Shown here piece after piece: positions 34,374-42,647 of a stretch of 64,000 bases of DNA. How positions within the stretch are numbered: the first letter of the stretch is position 1; every line of letters starts with the position of its first letter. The stretch is taken from assembly GCF_900302505.1 (NCBI RefSeq), contig NZ_OMOJ01000011.1, forward strand, positions 1-64,000. The letters run 5' to 3'. Below the pieces are notes generated by a model. That model did no database searches. It was not told where the DNA came from and was given only the letters and a program-made list of their open reading frames with translations. Source of the stretch: Pseudoprimorskyibacter insulae (lineage in GTDB: Bacteria; Pseudomonadota; Alphaproteobacteria; Rhodobacterales; Rhodobacteraceae). A program made the position numbers and the translations under genes.

Positions 34374-34699
34374 AACGCTATGGGTCCGTGATCGGGCTGG
34401 GGCCTGATGCCATCGCCGAATACAAGCGCCTGCATGCCGATGTCTGGCCGGGTGTTCTGAAAATGATCAGCGCCTGCCATATCCGCAATTACTCGATCTT
34501 CCTGAAAGAGCCGGAAAACCTGCTGTTTTCCTATTTCGAATATCACGGATCGGATTTTGAGGCCGACATGAAGCGCATGGCGGATGATCCCGAAACCCAG
34601 CGCTGGTGGGATGTGTGTATGCCCTTGCAGCGCCCATTGGACACGCGGGCCGAGGGCGAATGGTGGGCCAATATGGAGGAGGTCTTTCACCATGATTGA
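34370..34699 (+). CDS. L-rhamnose/L-fucose mutarotase family protein
   Basis: This 109-residue protein is of the RhaM/FUCM fold. The family hallmarks YKRLHADVWPGVL (with H22) and RWWDVCMPLQRPL are present. It would convert sugar anomers before oxidation. The ATG overlaps the preceding stop, and the next gene starts 8 bases before its own stop. A mutarotase here points to a 6-deoxy sugar as the pathway's substrate. Confidence 0.9.
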   Translation: MKRYGSVIGLGPDAIAEYKRLHADVWPGVLKMISACHIRNYSIFLKEPENLLFSYFEYHGSDFEADMKRMADDPETQRWWDVCMPLQRPLDTRAEGEWWANMEEVFHHD

Positions 34700-35744
34700 C
34701 CTGTCCCAGTCCATCGCCATGCCAGATGTGCCGCGCCCCGTGGTGATCTTTGGCGCAGGCTCAATCGTCACCGACGCCCATCTGCCCGCCTATCGCGATC
34801 TGGGCGTGCCTATTGCGGGGATCTATGATCCCGACGCCGCCAAAGCCGCCAAGGTCGCGGCCGATTGGGGCACAAAGGTCATCGGTTCACTGGAGCAGGC
34901 GGCGGCGATGGACGCGATCTTTGATCTGGCCGTACCGCCCGTTGCCATTCCGGGCATCTTGCAGGCCCTGCCCGAAGGGGCTTTGGCGATCATCCAAAAG
35001 CCGCTTGGATCGGACCTAAGCGAAGCGAACGAGATCATTCGCATCTTGCGCGCACGGAACATCACCGCCGCCGTCAATTTCCAACTGCGCTTTGCGCCCA
35101 TGGCGCTGGCGCTGAAAGACGCGATTGCCAAGGGCCTGCTGGGCGAAGTGGTGGATTTCGACGCGTGGCTTGCGCTCGATACCCCGTGGCATCTGTGGGA
35201 ATTTCTGGCCGATCTGCCAAGGGTCGAGATCCTGTTGCACTCGATCCATTACCTCGATTTCGTGCGCGATCTGCTGGGCAATCCGGCGGGCATTCATGCC
35301 AAAACCATGGGCCATCCGTCCTCGACCGTGTCCAACACGCGCACGTCGATGATGCTGGATTACGGCCCGCAAACGCGCTGCGCCTTGTCGATCAACCACA
35401 ACCACAGCTTTGGCCGCCAGTTCCAAGCCTGCGAGTTCCGCATCTGCGGCACCAAGGGCGCGGCCTATATGAAGCTGGGCGTCAATCTGGACTACCCCAA
35501 GGGCGAACCGGATGAACTTTGGCTGAACACCGGGGGCGGTTGGCAGCAGGTGCCGCTGCAAGGCAACTGGTTCATCGCCGCCTTCCATGGCCGTTTCGCG
35601 CAAGTGCAACGCTATGCTGCCGGGTTGGATGCCACGCTGCAAGGCTCTGCCGAAGATGCCTGGCACACGATGGCGCTGGTCGAAGCGGCATACCAATCCT
35701 CGGCCCAACCCATGCACCCCATTCAAGAGGCCCCAGATGCTTGA
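34692..35744 (+). CDS. Gfo/Idh/MocA family oxidoreductase
   Basis: This 350-residue NAD(P)-dependent enzyme has a Rossmann start VVIFGAGSIVTDAHLPAYRD, the substrate/cofactor Lys in IQKPLGSDLSEAN (a Q where EKP is common) and a C-domain with HSIHYLDFVRDLLG. With no other sugar 1-dehydrogenase in the cluster, it is the best candidate for oxidising the sugar to its lactone. The ATG at 34692 lies inside the mutarotase gene. It could instead act on a later keto-sugar. Confidence 0.82.
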   Translation: MIDLSQSIAMPDVPRPVVIFGAGSIVTDAHLPAYRDLGVPIAGIYDPDAAKAAKVAADWGTKVIGSLEQAAAMDAIFDLAVPPVAIPGILQALPEGALAIIQKPLGSDLSEANEIIRILRARNITAAVNFQLRFAPMALALKDAIAKGLLGEVVDFDAWLALDTPWHLWEFLADLPRVEILLHSIHYLDFVRDLLGNPAGIHAKTMGHPSSTVSNTRTSMMLDYGPQTRCALSINHNHSFGRQFQACEFRICGTKGAAYMKLGVNLDYPKGEPDELWLNTGGGWQQVPLQGNWFIAAFHGRFAQVQRYAAGLDATLQGSAEDAWHTMALVEAAYQSSAQPMHPIQEAPDA

Positions 35745-36183
35745 GCAGACAATCTATTACGAAGACTATGAAATCGGACAAAACCGCCAAACCATCGGGC
35801 GCACGATCACGGAAACGGATTTCGTGGTGCACGCGGGCCATTCCGGCGATTTCTTTCCGCACCATCTGGATGCCGAGTTCTGCAAAACGCTGCCTTTTGG
35901 CCAGCGGATTGCCCATGGCACCATGGTGTTCACCATCGGCGTTGGCCTGACCGCGACCATCATCAACCCGGTGGCCTTTTCCTACGGCTATGACCGCATG
36001 CGGTTCATCAAACCGGTATTTATTGGCGATACGATCACCTCGACCGTTGAAATCATCGGCAAAGAGGTCATGGAGAAACGCCCCGGCTATGGCCGCGTGA
36101 CCGAACGCCTGACCGTGACCAAGCAAACCGGAGAAGCGGCGTTGGTGGCCGATCATATCTACATGGTGGAGATGAAGAAGTGA
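35737..36183 (+). CDS. MaoC-like hot-dog hydratase
   Basis: This 148-residue hot-dog fold protein is of the R-specific hydratase group. The motif HAGHSGDFFPHHLDAEFCK holds the Asp and His used by (R)-hydratases, followed by IAHGTMVFTIGVGL. MaoC proteins normally hydrate enoyl-CoA thioesters. The start at 35737 overlaps the preceding gene by 8 bases, and the next gene begins within its stop (GTGA). In a sugar-acid pathway this CoA-linked activity is unexpected, though a CoA-transferase gene lies at 39455. Confidence 0.88.
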   Translation: MLEQTIYYEDYEIGQNRQTIGRTITETDFVVHAGHSGDFFPHHLDAEFCKTLPFGQRIAHGTMVFTIGVGLTATIINPVAFSYGYDRMRFIKPVFIGDTITSTVEIIGKEVMEKRPGYGRVTERLTVTKQTGEAALVADHIYMVEMKK

Positions 36184-36494
36184 CCGGGCCATTCCTGTTG
36201 CTGCATCCAAACGACAACGTCTTGGTCGCCCGCGCCTTGGCCCCCGAAGGGCTTGAGGTCGCGCTTGAGGGCGGCACCGTGCGCCTGTCGCGCCCGATCC
36301 CCATGGCCCATAAAATCGCCCGCCACGCGATCGACGAAGGCACGCGCATTTTGAAATACGGCATGCCGATCGGCATCGCGACCCAAGCGATTGCGGCGGG
36401 CGAACATGTCCATGTGCACAATATCCGTTCCGCCTATACCGCGACCCATGTGTTGCAGGACGCCGACGGAGTTTCAGCAGGGGTGTCGCAATGA
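36180..36494 (+). CDS. UxaA-type dehydratase, small N-terminal (SAF) subunit
   Basis: This 104-residue SAF domain protein matches the N-terminal part of altronate dehydratase UxaA (LHPNDNVLVARALAPEG; GEHVHVHNIRSAY). In many bacteria this is fused to the large part; here it is a separate gene whose stop overlaps the start of the large gene (ATGA). It starts with GTG at 36180, overlapping the MaoC stop. The same split occurs in the Campylobacter jejuni fucose locus. Confidence 0.9.
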   Translation: MTGPFLLLHPNDNVLVARALAPEGLEVALEGGTVRLSRPIPMAHKIARHAIDEGTRILKYGMPIGIATQAIAAGEHVHVHNIRSAYTATHVLQDADGVSAGVSQ

Positions 36495-37687
36495 TCTCGG
36501 GCTATCTGCGGGCCGATGGCCGCAAGGGCATTCGCAACACCGTTGTCGTCGCCTATCTGGTGGAATGTGCGCATTTCGTCGCCTCGAAGATCGTTGCGGG
36601 GTTCGATGGCGAAGACGTACAGTTGATCGGCTTTCCCGGCTGCTTCCCCAACGAATACGCCGCACAGATGATGGAGCGGCTTTGCACCCACCCCAACGTG
36701 GGCGCGGTGCTGTTCGTCTCGCTTGGGTGCGAGAGTTTTGACAAAGTGCGCGTGTCGAACGTGGTTTCAGAGTCGGGCCGCCCGGTGAAAACCTTGGTGA
36801 TCCAAAAGGCGGGCGGTACGGCAGGCACGGTGCAGGCTGGCCGGGACTGGGTCCGCGCCACCTTGGACCAGATCGCTAAGGCCCCCCGCGCCGCTATGGG
36901 CGTGGATGAGTTGATCATCGGCACGGTTTGCGGCGGCTCGGACGGTACCTCGGGCATTTCTGGCAACCCCGCAGCGGGCAAGGCCTTTGACCTGCTGGTC
37001 GGCGAAGGCGCGGCTTGTATCTTTGAAGAAACCGGCGAGCTGATCGGCTGCGAAGAGATCATGGCCGAGCGCGCCATCACCCCCGAACTGGGCCAAGCCC
37101 TGCGCGAAAGCGTGCAAAAAGCCGAACGCTATTATGCGACGCTGGGATATGGGTCTTTCGCGGCAGGCAATGCAGCGGGCGGGCTTTCGACGATCGAGGA
37201 AAAATCGCTCGGGGCCTATGTGAAGTCGGGCGACAGCCCCATTTCCGGGCTGATCAAGCCGGGCGATGTGCCCCCGCGCGGCGGGCTTTACCTGATGGAT
37301 GTGGTGCCGGATGGAGAAGTGCGCTTTGGTTTCCCCAACATCTCGGACAATGCGGAAATCGTCGAAATGATCGCCTCGGGCGCGCATCTGACGCTGTTTG
37401 TCACCGGGCGCGGCTCGGTCGTGGGATCGGCCATATCGCCAGTCATCAAGATCTGCGCCAACCCCGACACCTATCGCGCGCTAGAGGGCGACATGGACGT
37501 CAACGCCGGAGACATCATCGAAGGCAAGCGCAGCATCGAAGCCGTCGGCCAAGAGATCCGCGATCTGGTCGTCGCCGTGGCCAGCGGCGCGCAAACCAAG
37601 TCCGAGGCATTGGGCCACCGCGAATTCATCCTGACCTACAAATCATTCGAACCGATCGGGCCTGCCTGCCTGCCCGCATCGGCCTAA
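36491..37687 (+). CDS. UxaA-type sugar-acid dehydratase, large subunit
   Basis: This 398-residue protein is of the UxaA/GarD family, iron-dependent dehydratases of altronate, galactarate and related sugar acids. Family blocks are ISGYLRADGRKGIRNTVVV, IGFPGCFPNEYA, IIGTVCGGSDGTSGISGNPA and EETGELIGCEEI, with conserved Cys and His residues for metal. It pairs with the small SAF gene. It duplicates the dehydratase role of the enolase-family gene, so the two probably act on different substrates or steps. Confidence 0.91.
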   Translation: MISGYLRADGRKGIRNTVVVAYLVECAHFVASKIVAGFDGEDVQLIGFPGCFPNEYAAQMMERLCTHPNVGAVLFVSLGCESFDKVRVSNVVSESGRPVKTLVIQKAGGTAGTVQAGRDWVRATLDQIAKAPRAAMGVDELIIGTVCGGSDGTSGISGNPAAGKAFDLLVGEGAACIFEETGELIGCEEIMAERAITPELGQALRESVQKAERYYATLGYGSFAAGNAAGGLSTIEEKSLGAYVKSGDSPISGLIKPGDVPPRGGLYLMDVVPDGEVRFGFPNISDNAEIVEMIASGAHLTLFVTGRGSVVGSAISPVIKICANPDTYRALEGDMDVNAGDIIEGKRSIEAVGQEIRDLVVAVASGAQTKSEALGHREFILTYKSFEPIGPACLPASA

Positions 37688-37697
37688 GGAGACATCC

Positions 37698-38435
37698 ATG
37701 AAACGATTGGACAATAAGCTCTGCGTCATAACGGCGGCAGGGCAGGGGATCGGTTTGGCCACGGCCAAGCGTTTGGCCAGCGAAGGCGCCCGCGTCATCG
37801 CCACCGATATCAACGATGCTGCCTTGGCGGACTTGGCTCAGGTAGACGGCGTCGAGGCGCGCAAGCTGAACGTGCTTGACGCCGTCGCGATCTCCGCACT
37901 GGCCGCCGATCTTGGCCCGATTGACGTGCTGTTCAACTGCGCCGGGATTGTTCACGCAGGCACGATCCTTGAAGCCTCGGAAGACGAATGGGATTTCGCC
38001 TTTGACCTGAACGCCAAGGCGCAATTCCGCATGATCCGCGCCTTCCTGCCGGGAATGATCGCAAAGGGCGGCGGCTCGATCATCAATATGTCCTCAGTCG
38101 CGGGGCCCGTGACCGGGCCGGTGAACCGGCTGATCTATTCCGCGTCCAAGGCCGCCGTGGCGGGCCTGACCCGCGCTGTGGCGGCTGACTATGTGACCCA
38201 AGGCATCCGCTGTAACGCGATCTGCCCCGGCACAGTCGACAGCCCCAGCCTGCACGACCGCCTTCGCGCCACGGGGGATTATGAGGCCGCCAAACAGGCC
38301 TTCATCGCCCGCCAACCCATGGGCCGGATCGGAAGGCCTGAGGAAATCGCCGCGCTGGTGGCCTATCTGGCCGCTGACGAATCCGGCTTCACCACGGGCC
38401 AAGAACACATCATCGACGGTGGCTGGACCACATAA
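37698..38435 (+). CDS. Short-chain dehydrogenase, BDH2/2-keto-3-deoxy-L-fuconate dehydrogenase type
   Basis: This 245-residue NAD-dependent SDR has TAAGQGIGLATA (cofactor loop), NCAG and catalytic S133, Y147 and K151 (YSASK). Arg residues R144, R188 and R205 sit at the places used by human BDH2 (DHRS6) for its carboxylate substrate. That group includes 2-keto-3-deoxy-L-fuconate dehydrogenase of Xanthomonas, which makes 2,4-diketo-3-deoxy-L-fuconate. It lies between the dehydratase and FAH hydrolase genes, as that pathway would need. Confidence 0.88.
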   Translation: MKRLDNKLCVITAAGQGIGLATAKRLASEGARVIATDINDAALADLAQVDGVEARKLNVLDAVAISALAADLGPIDVLFNCAGIVHAGTILEASEDEWDFAFDLNAKAQFRMIRAFLPGMIAKGGGSIINMSSVAGPVTGPVNRLIYSASKAAVAGLTRAVAADYVTQGIRCNAICPGTVDSPSLHDRLRATGDYEAAKQAFIARQPMGRIGRPEEIAALVAYLAADESGFTTGQEHIIDGGWTT

Positions 38436-38444
38436 GGAGAGACC

Positions 38445-39284
38445 ATGAAACTTGCACGCTATGGCGCCCCCGGCGCCGAGAAACCCGCTTTGGTCGATGC
38501 GCAGGGCCACCTGCGCGATCTGTCGGCCTATGTGCCCGATATCGCGGGCGAGGTTCTGACAGACCTGTCCGCACTGGCATCGCTTGACCCCGAAACGCTG
38601 CCCTTGATCGACGGCAACCCGCGCCTTGGCCCCTGCGTTGGCCAGACGGGCAAATTCATCTGTATCGGCCTGAACTACGCCGATCACGCCGCTGAAAGCG
38701 GGCTGGACGTGCCGCCCGAACCGGTGATCTTTGCCAAATACACCAGCGCGATCTGCGGGCCGAACGATCCGATCATCATCCCGCGCGGGTCCGAGAAAAC
38801 CGACTGGGAGGTCGAGCTGGGCTTTGTCATCGGTAAGAAGGCCAAATACGTCGCCGAAGTCGACGCCATGGCCCATGTCGCAGGGTTCTGCCTGATCAAC
38901 GACGTGTCCGAACGCGCCTATCAGATCGAACGGTCTGGCCAGTGGTCGAAGGGCAAAAGCTCTGACAACTTCGGCCCCACCGGCCCCTGGCTTGTGACCC
39001 CGGATGAGGTTGGTGATTTCGACGATCTGCACATGTGGCTGGATGTGAACGGCGAACGTGTCCAAGACGGCTCGACCGCCACGATGGTTTACAAAGTGCC
39101 GTTCCTGCTGAGCTACCTGTCGCAGTTCTTCACACTGCATCCCGGCGACATCATCTCAACTGGTACGCCTCCGGGTGTGGGTCTGGGCTTCAAACCGCCG
39201 CGCTACCTGAAAGCCGGTGACGTGGTCGATTTGGGAATCGAAGGGTTGGGCACCCAACGCCAAACCTGCGTGAACGACGTTTAA
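38445..39284 (+). CDS. FAH-family hydrolase, 2,4-diketo-3-deoxy-L-fuconate hydrolase type
   Basis: This 279-residue fumarylacetoacetate hydrolase-fold enzyme has the family core FICIGLNYADHAAESG, EVELGFVIGKKA (metal-binding E-x-E) and ISTGTPPGVGLGFKPPRYLK. In the non-phosphorylated L-fucose route such an enzyme splits 2,4-diketo-3-deoxy-L-fuconate to pyruvate and L-lactate. It directly follows the SDR (9 bases) and ends the operon before a large inverted repeat. Confidence 0.88.
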   Translation: MKLARYGAPGAEKPALVDAQGHLRDLSAYVPDIAGEVLTDLSALASLDPETLPLIDGNPRLGPCVGQTGKFICIGLNYADHAAESGLDVPPEPVIFAKYTSAICGPNDPIIIPRGSEKTDWEVELGFVIGKKAKYVAEVDAMAHVAGFCLINDVSERAYQIERSGQWSKGKSSDNFGPTGPWLVTPDEVGDFDDLHMWLDVNGERVQDGSTATMVYKVPFLLSYLSQFFTLHPGDIISTGTPPGVGLGFKPPRYLKAGDVVDLGIEGLGTQRQTCVNDV

Positions 39285-39329
39285 CGGGTAAAAGAGGGGC
39301 TCTGCCCCGCCGCCGCTGCGCGGCGACTC

Positions 39330-39400
39330 CCCGGGAATATTTGAAGTCAGAAAATGCAGGGGCGCTTTTCCCGTATTTTCTGACCATAAATATTCCCGGG
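39330..39400. repeat. Long interrupted inverted repeat, probable bidirectional terminator
   Basis: CCCGGGAATATTT (39330-39342) and TCAGAAAAT (39347-39355) are matched by ATTTTCTGA (39375-39383) and AAATATTCCCGGG (39388-39400), all perfect, with 4-base gaps on both arms. It lies between the convergent FAH and CoA-transferase genes. Flanking short GC hairpins (GGGGCTCTGCCCC, GCCGC-GCGGC) add to the structure. This looks like a dispersed intergenic palindrome serving as a two-way terminator. Confidence 0.7.
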
Positions 39401-39454
39401 TGAATTGGGCCCGAAGGGACCAAGAGGGCAGCGCCCTCAATCAACGGCGGGGAG

Positions 39455-40588
39455 TCAGAGCCACCCTGATTTCAGAAGCGCATTGGCGTCGCCTAAGGCA
39501 GGCGCGGCGCGGGTGGATTTGGGCCGCTGCCCGTCGATGCGAAGGGGCAGACGGGTGGTGTGCATTTCAAGCCCGTCGCGGGCGATGGTCTGGGTCATGT
39601 CCAAGGTCGTGAGCACGCCGCTTGCCATTAATTCCTGCCAGTCCATCACAGGCGCCGCCCAGATGTCTGCTTTGGTGAAGGCTTCGATCCAATGGGCGGT
39701 ATCAGCGGTGGCCAGCCGTTCAGCGAGGGCGGCTTTGATCTGGTCGCGTCTGGTGAACCCGTCCAACTGGGCAATCTCACTGGGCAGGCCGGTGAGTTGG
39801 GCCAAAAGTGTCAACTTGCCCATAGCGATGGCCACATGGCCGTCACGGGTGGCGTAGACGCCGTAGGGGGCCGCCAGATAGGCATGGGCCGGGTTTTGCG
39901 CGGACCGTTTCGGCGTGCGGTGGCCATCGTTGAACCATGTCGTCAGCATTTCGAACTGAAGGTCCGCCAGCACCTCGATTAGCGAGGTTTCGGTGTGACC
40001 TCCTTGCCCGGTGATGCCGCGCCGAACCAATAGGGCCAGAACGCCATGGGTCAGCGCGGCCCCGGCCAGAATATCGGCGATGGGCATGCCAACGGCGACC
40101 GGGCCATCCTCGGCCCCGCCGGACAGCCACATGACGCCTGCGCGGGCTTGTGCCAGCAGGTCTTGACCTGGCAGGTCGACCCATGGTCCTTCGGAACCAT
40201 AGCCGGTGACCGAGCCATAAACGAGGCGCGGGTTCAGCGCCTTGACGTCCTCGTAGCCAAAGCCCAAACGCTCAATCACGCCGGGGCGGAAGTTTTGCAG
40301 CATCACATCCGCACCCTTGATCAACTCGGTCACGGCGGCCTTGTCGTCATCCAATTTCAGATCGATCGCGATGGACCGCTTGTTGCGGTTGATGGCGTGG
40401 AAGATCGTGCTTTCGCCGCCGATCTTGGTGTCGGTCAGATAAAGATAGCGGGACAGATCGCCCACGCCTGCGCGTTCCACCTTCACCACATCGGCCCCCA
40501 GATCGGCCAGTTTCAGCGCGCAATACGGGCCGGCAAGGAATTGGCTGAAGTCCAGCACACGCAGGCCGGACAGGGGCAGGTCAGTCAT
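39455..40588 (-). CDS. CaiB/BaiF family CoA-transferase (class III)
   Basis: This 377-residue class III CoA-transferase starts LSGLRVLDFSQFLAGPYCAL and has GADVVKVERAGVGDLSR, NRNKRSIAIDLK and the catalytic Asp D143 (LPGQDLLAQARAG). It moves CoA between carboxylic acids. It overlaps the upstream signal-less binding-protein gene by 8 bases and runs against the sugar-acid operon. The CoA donor and acceptor are unknown; the MaoC gene in the facing operon may act on its product. Confidence 0.91.
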   Translation of the reverse strand: MTDLPLSGLRVLDFSQFLAGPYCALKLADLGADVVKVERAGVGDLSRYLYLTDTKIGGESTIFHAINRNKRSIAIDLKLDDDKAAVTELIKGADVMLQNFRPGVIERLGFGYEDVKALNPRLVYGSVTGYGSEGPWVDLPGQDLLAQARAGVMWLSGGAEDGPVAVGMPIADILAGAALTHGVLALLVRRGITGQGGHTETSLIEVLADLQFEMLTTWFNDGHRTPKRSAQNPAHAYLAAPYGVYATRDGHVAIAMGKLTLLAQLTGLPSEIAQLDGFTRRDQIKAALAERLATADTAHWIEAFTKADIWAAPVMDWQELMASGVLTTLDMTQTIARDGLEMHTTRLPLRIDGQRPKSTRAAPALGDANALLKSGWL

Positions 40589-41723
40589 TTGGGAAGCTTT
40601 CGTTGAAACGGTCGTTTAGCGCGGCAAGGGCGGTTTGGTGGCTGGTGCGGCCGGACAGGGCATCCGTCAGGATATCCGCGCCGTCGTGCTGGAACCCCAT
40701 GTAGCCATCGTGGCGCGGGCGCAGCCAAGCGGCTTCGTGCGTCATGCGGGTTTGGGCGTAGGTGTTGCCGGTAGGACGGTTGACGGTGTCGTTGCCCCAA
40801 GCCACCGCATTGCCGGGCTGGCCGTTGTTCTGGGCATAAAGGCCGGACTGCACCTTGGCGCTGGCCAGCCAGATGGCGAAGGCGGTGGCGGTTTCGGGGT
40901 GTTTGGTCTGTGCTGACACCGCGATGCCCGTACCCCCAAGGGCGGACCCAAGCGGGCCGTTGGGGCCAAGGGCCGGAATGTCGTGATAGCCGATGCGGTG
41001 GCTGCGGTAGCCGGTGCGCCCGTATGGGGCATAGAGGTAGATGTAGGGGGCCAGTTCCAGCGTGGCACTATCGGCCAGCGCATCCAGCGCGGCGATCGGG
41101 TCCATGCCGGTGCAGGCCGGATCAACGAGATCGTGCAAGGCCTGCATCGCCTCTAGCACCATAATTCCCGCCGCGCCGGGCAGCAAGGGGCCAGGGGTCA
41201 CGGCGCAGGGCGATCCGATATTGGCGCTGAGGGTGAAAAAGCTCATGAGGTTATGAGGCGGGCGCAGGGGCCAGATCACCGTGCCGTTTCGCGCCGCTGT
41301 CAGCACCTGATCGAAGGTTTGCGCAGGGGCGCTGCGTTTGTCCGGGCGGATGGCCTGCACCTGTGCTGCGGCGTCGATGGGCAGTGCCCATTGCTGGCCG
41401 CCCAAGGTGTAGCTGGCATAACTTTTGCCGACGGTTTCCCCGGCCAACCGGGTCAGATCCCACGGTTTGGCGTGCAGGTCCAACGGCAACAGGCACCCGG
41501 CGGCCTGGGCGGCGCCCACATGCGGATGATCGATGATCATCAGGTCATATTGCGCCGCCAATTCCGGCACAGGGGTCGATTCAAACCCCTGAAGCGACCG
41601 CTTGTCCCATGTGATCTCGACCCCCGGCGACAGCGCGGCAAAGGCCTGCGCCGCTGCGACCACCGGGTCGTATCCTCGGGGGTCAGACCATGTCATGCCC
41701 CGCAAGATGATGTGTTCCATCAT
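40581..41723 (-). CDS. Binding-protein-like protein without signal peptide
   Basis: This 380-residue protein has a sugar-binding (SBP_bac_1-like) fold character: WSDPRGYDPVVAAAQAFAAL, YDLMIIDHPHVGAAQAAGCL, FAIWLASAKVQSGLYA. It starts MMEHIILRGMTW directly with the mature fold, with no signal peptide or lipobox. The ATG at 41723 follows GGAGGAG. It therefore should stay in the cytosol unless a further start is missed. It is translationally coupled to the CoA-transferase gene and divergent from the IclR gene. It may be a cytoplasmic ligand sensor or a repurposed enzyme-like protein. Confidence 0.75.
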   Translation of the reverse strand: MMEHIILRGMTWSDPRGYDPVVAAAQAFAALSPGVEITWDKRSLQGFESTPVPELAAQYDLMIIDHPHVGAAQAAGCLLPLDLHAKPWDLTRLAGETVGKSYASYTLGGQQWALPIDAAAQVQAIRPDKRSAPAQTFDQVLTAARNGTVIWPLRPPHNLMSFFTLSANIGSPCAVTPGPLLPGAAGIMVLEAMQALHDLVDPACTGMDPIAALDALADSATLELAPYIYLYAPYGRTGYRSHRIGYHDIPALGPNGPLGSALGGTGIAVSAQTKHPETATAFAIWLASAKVQSGLYAQNNGQPGNAVAWGNDTVNRPTGNTYAQTRMTHEAAWLRPRHDGYMGFQHDGADILTDALSGRTSHQTALAALNDRFNESFPND

Positions 41724-41864
41724 CGACTCCTCCACTCTGACTTCAGGTTATCGGCGATGGTTCATAAATGAAAGAAGATTTTATATCTTAAAGTGTCGCG
41801 GATCTTTGGGAGATTGCAAATCCTTGGAGGCTCTGGCTAAAGTCCCAAGAAAAGGAAGAAACGC

Positions 41865-42647
41865 ATGTCCGACACCGAAGATGACGACAAGTACCGCGCC
41901 CCAGCTTTGTCCAAAGGGTTGGACATACTGGAATTGCTGGCGTCTGAACCGGACGGGTTAAGCCAAGCCGAAATCGCCAAGACTTTGGGCCGTACCACGT
42001 CTGAGATTTTTCGGATGTTGATGGTGCTGCGCAAGCGCGGCTATGTCCGGCTTGAGGACAGCGACCGCTATTCCCTGACGACGATGCTGTTTGAGATGGC
42101 GCATCGGCACCCGCCGATCCGGCGCCTGACATCCATCAGCGGCAAGGCCATGCAGGCCTTGGCGGACCGGATCAACCAATCGATGCACATGGGGATTTTG
42201 CATTCGGGGCGGTTCTTGGTGATCGCGCAGGTGGATTGCCCGGATAACAACGTGACCTCGGTCCGGCTTGGGGCCAACATTCCGATCTTTGACACCGCAT
42301 CAGGGCGGGTCTTGGCCGCGTGGATGGACGAGGCTCAGCTTGATGCGCTTATCGCCTCAGCAGATGCGACGGATGAGGCGACGCGGCAGGCCTTCCGCGC
42401 TGATTTGGCCGAAGTGCGGGCCAAGGGCTATTGCGAGAACGACTCGCTGACCATTGCCGGGGTGCGCAATATCTCGGCCCCGATCTTTGATTTTTCCGGC
42501 AAGGTGGTGGCGGCGGTGACGATCCCGTTCATTCGGCGTTTGTCAGGTACCTCCATCGCCCCGGTCGAGGATTGCCGGGACGAGCTATTGGCGATGTGCC
42601 GCGATATTTCGCGCCGTTTGGGCGCGGGGGCCTATTTGGACGCGTAG
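41865..42647 (+). CDS. IclR family transcriptional regulator
   Basis: This 260-residue regulator has an N-terminal winged helix (about 12-70; LSKGLDILELLASEPDGLSQAEIAKTLGRT, in parts) and a C-terminal effector domain (about 90-255; NQSMHMGILHSGRFLVIAQV). It is divergent from the binding-protein-like and CoA-transferase genes. IclR proteins bind small acids; the Campylobacter fucose locus also has one. It probably governs this island. Its 3' end overlaps the convergent beta-propeller gene by 16 bases. Confidence 0.9.
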   Translation: MSDTEDDDKYRAPALSKGLDILELLASEPDGLSQAEIAKTLGRTTSEIFRMLMVLRKRGYVRLEDSDRYSLTTMLFEMAHRHPPIRRLTSISGKAMQALADRINQSMHMGILHSGRFLVIAQVDCPDNNVTSVRLGANIPIFDTASGRVLAAWMDEAQLDALIASADATDEATRQAFRADLAEVRAKGYCENDSLTIAGVRNISAPIFDFSGKVVAAVTIPFIRRLSGTSIAPVEDCRDELLAMCRDISRRLGAGAYLDA

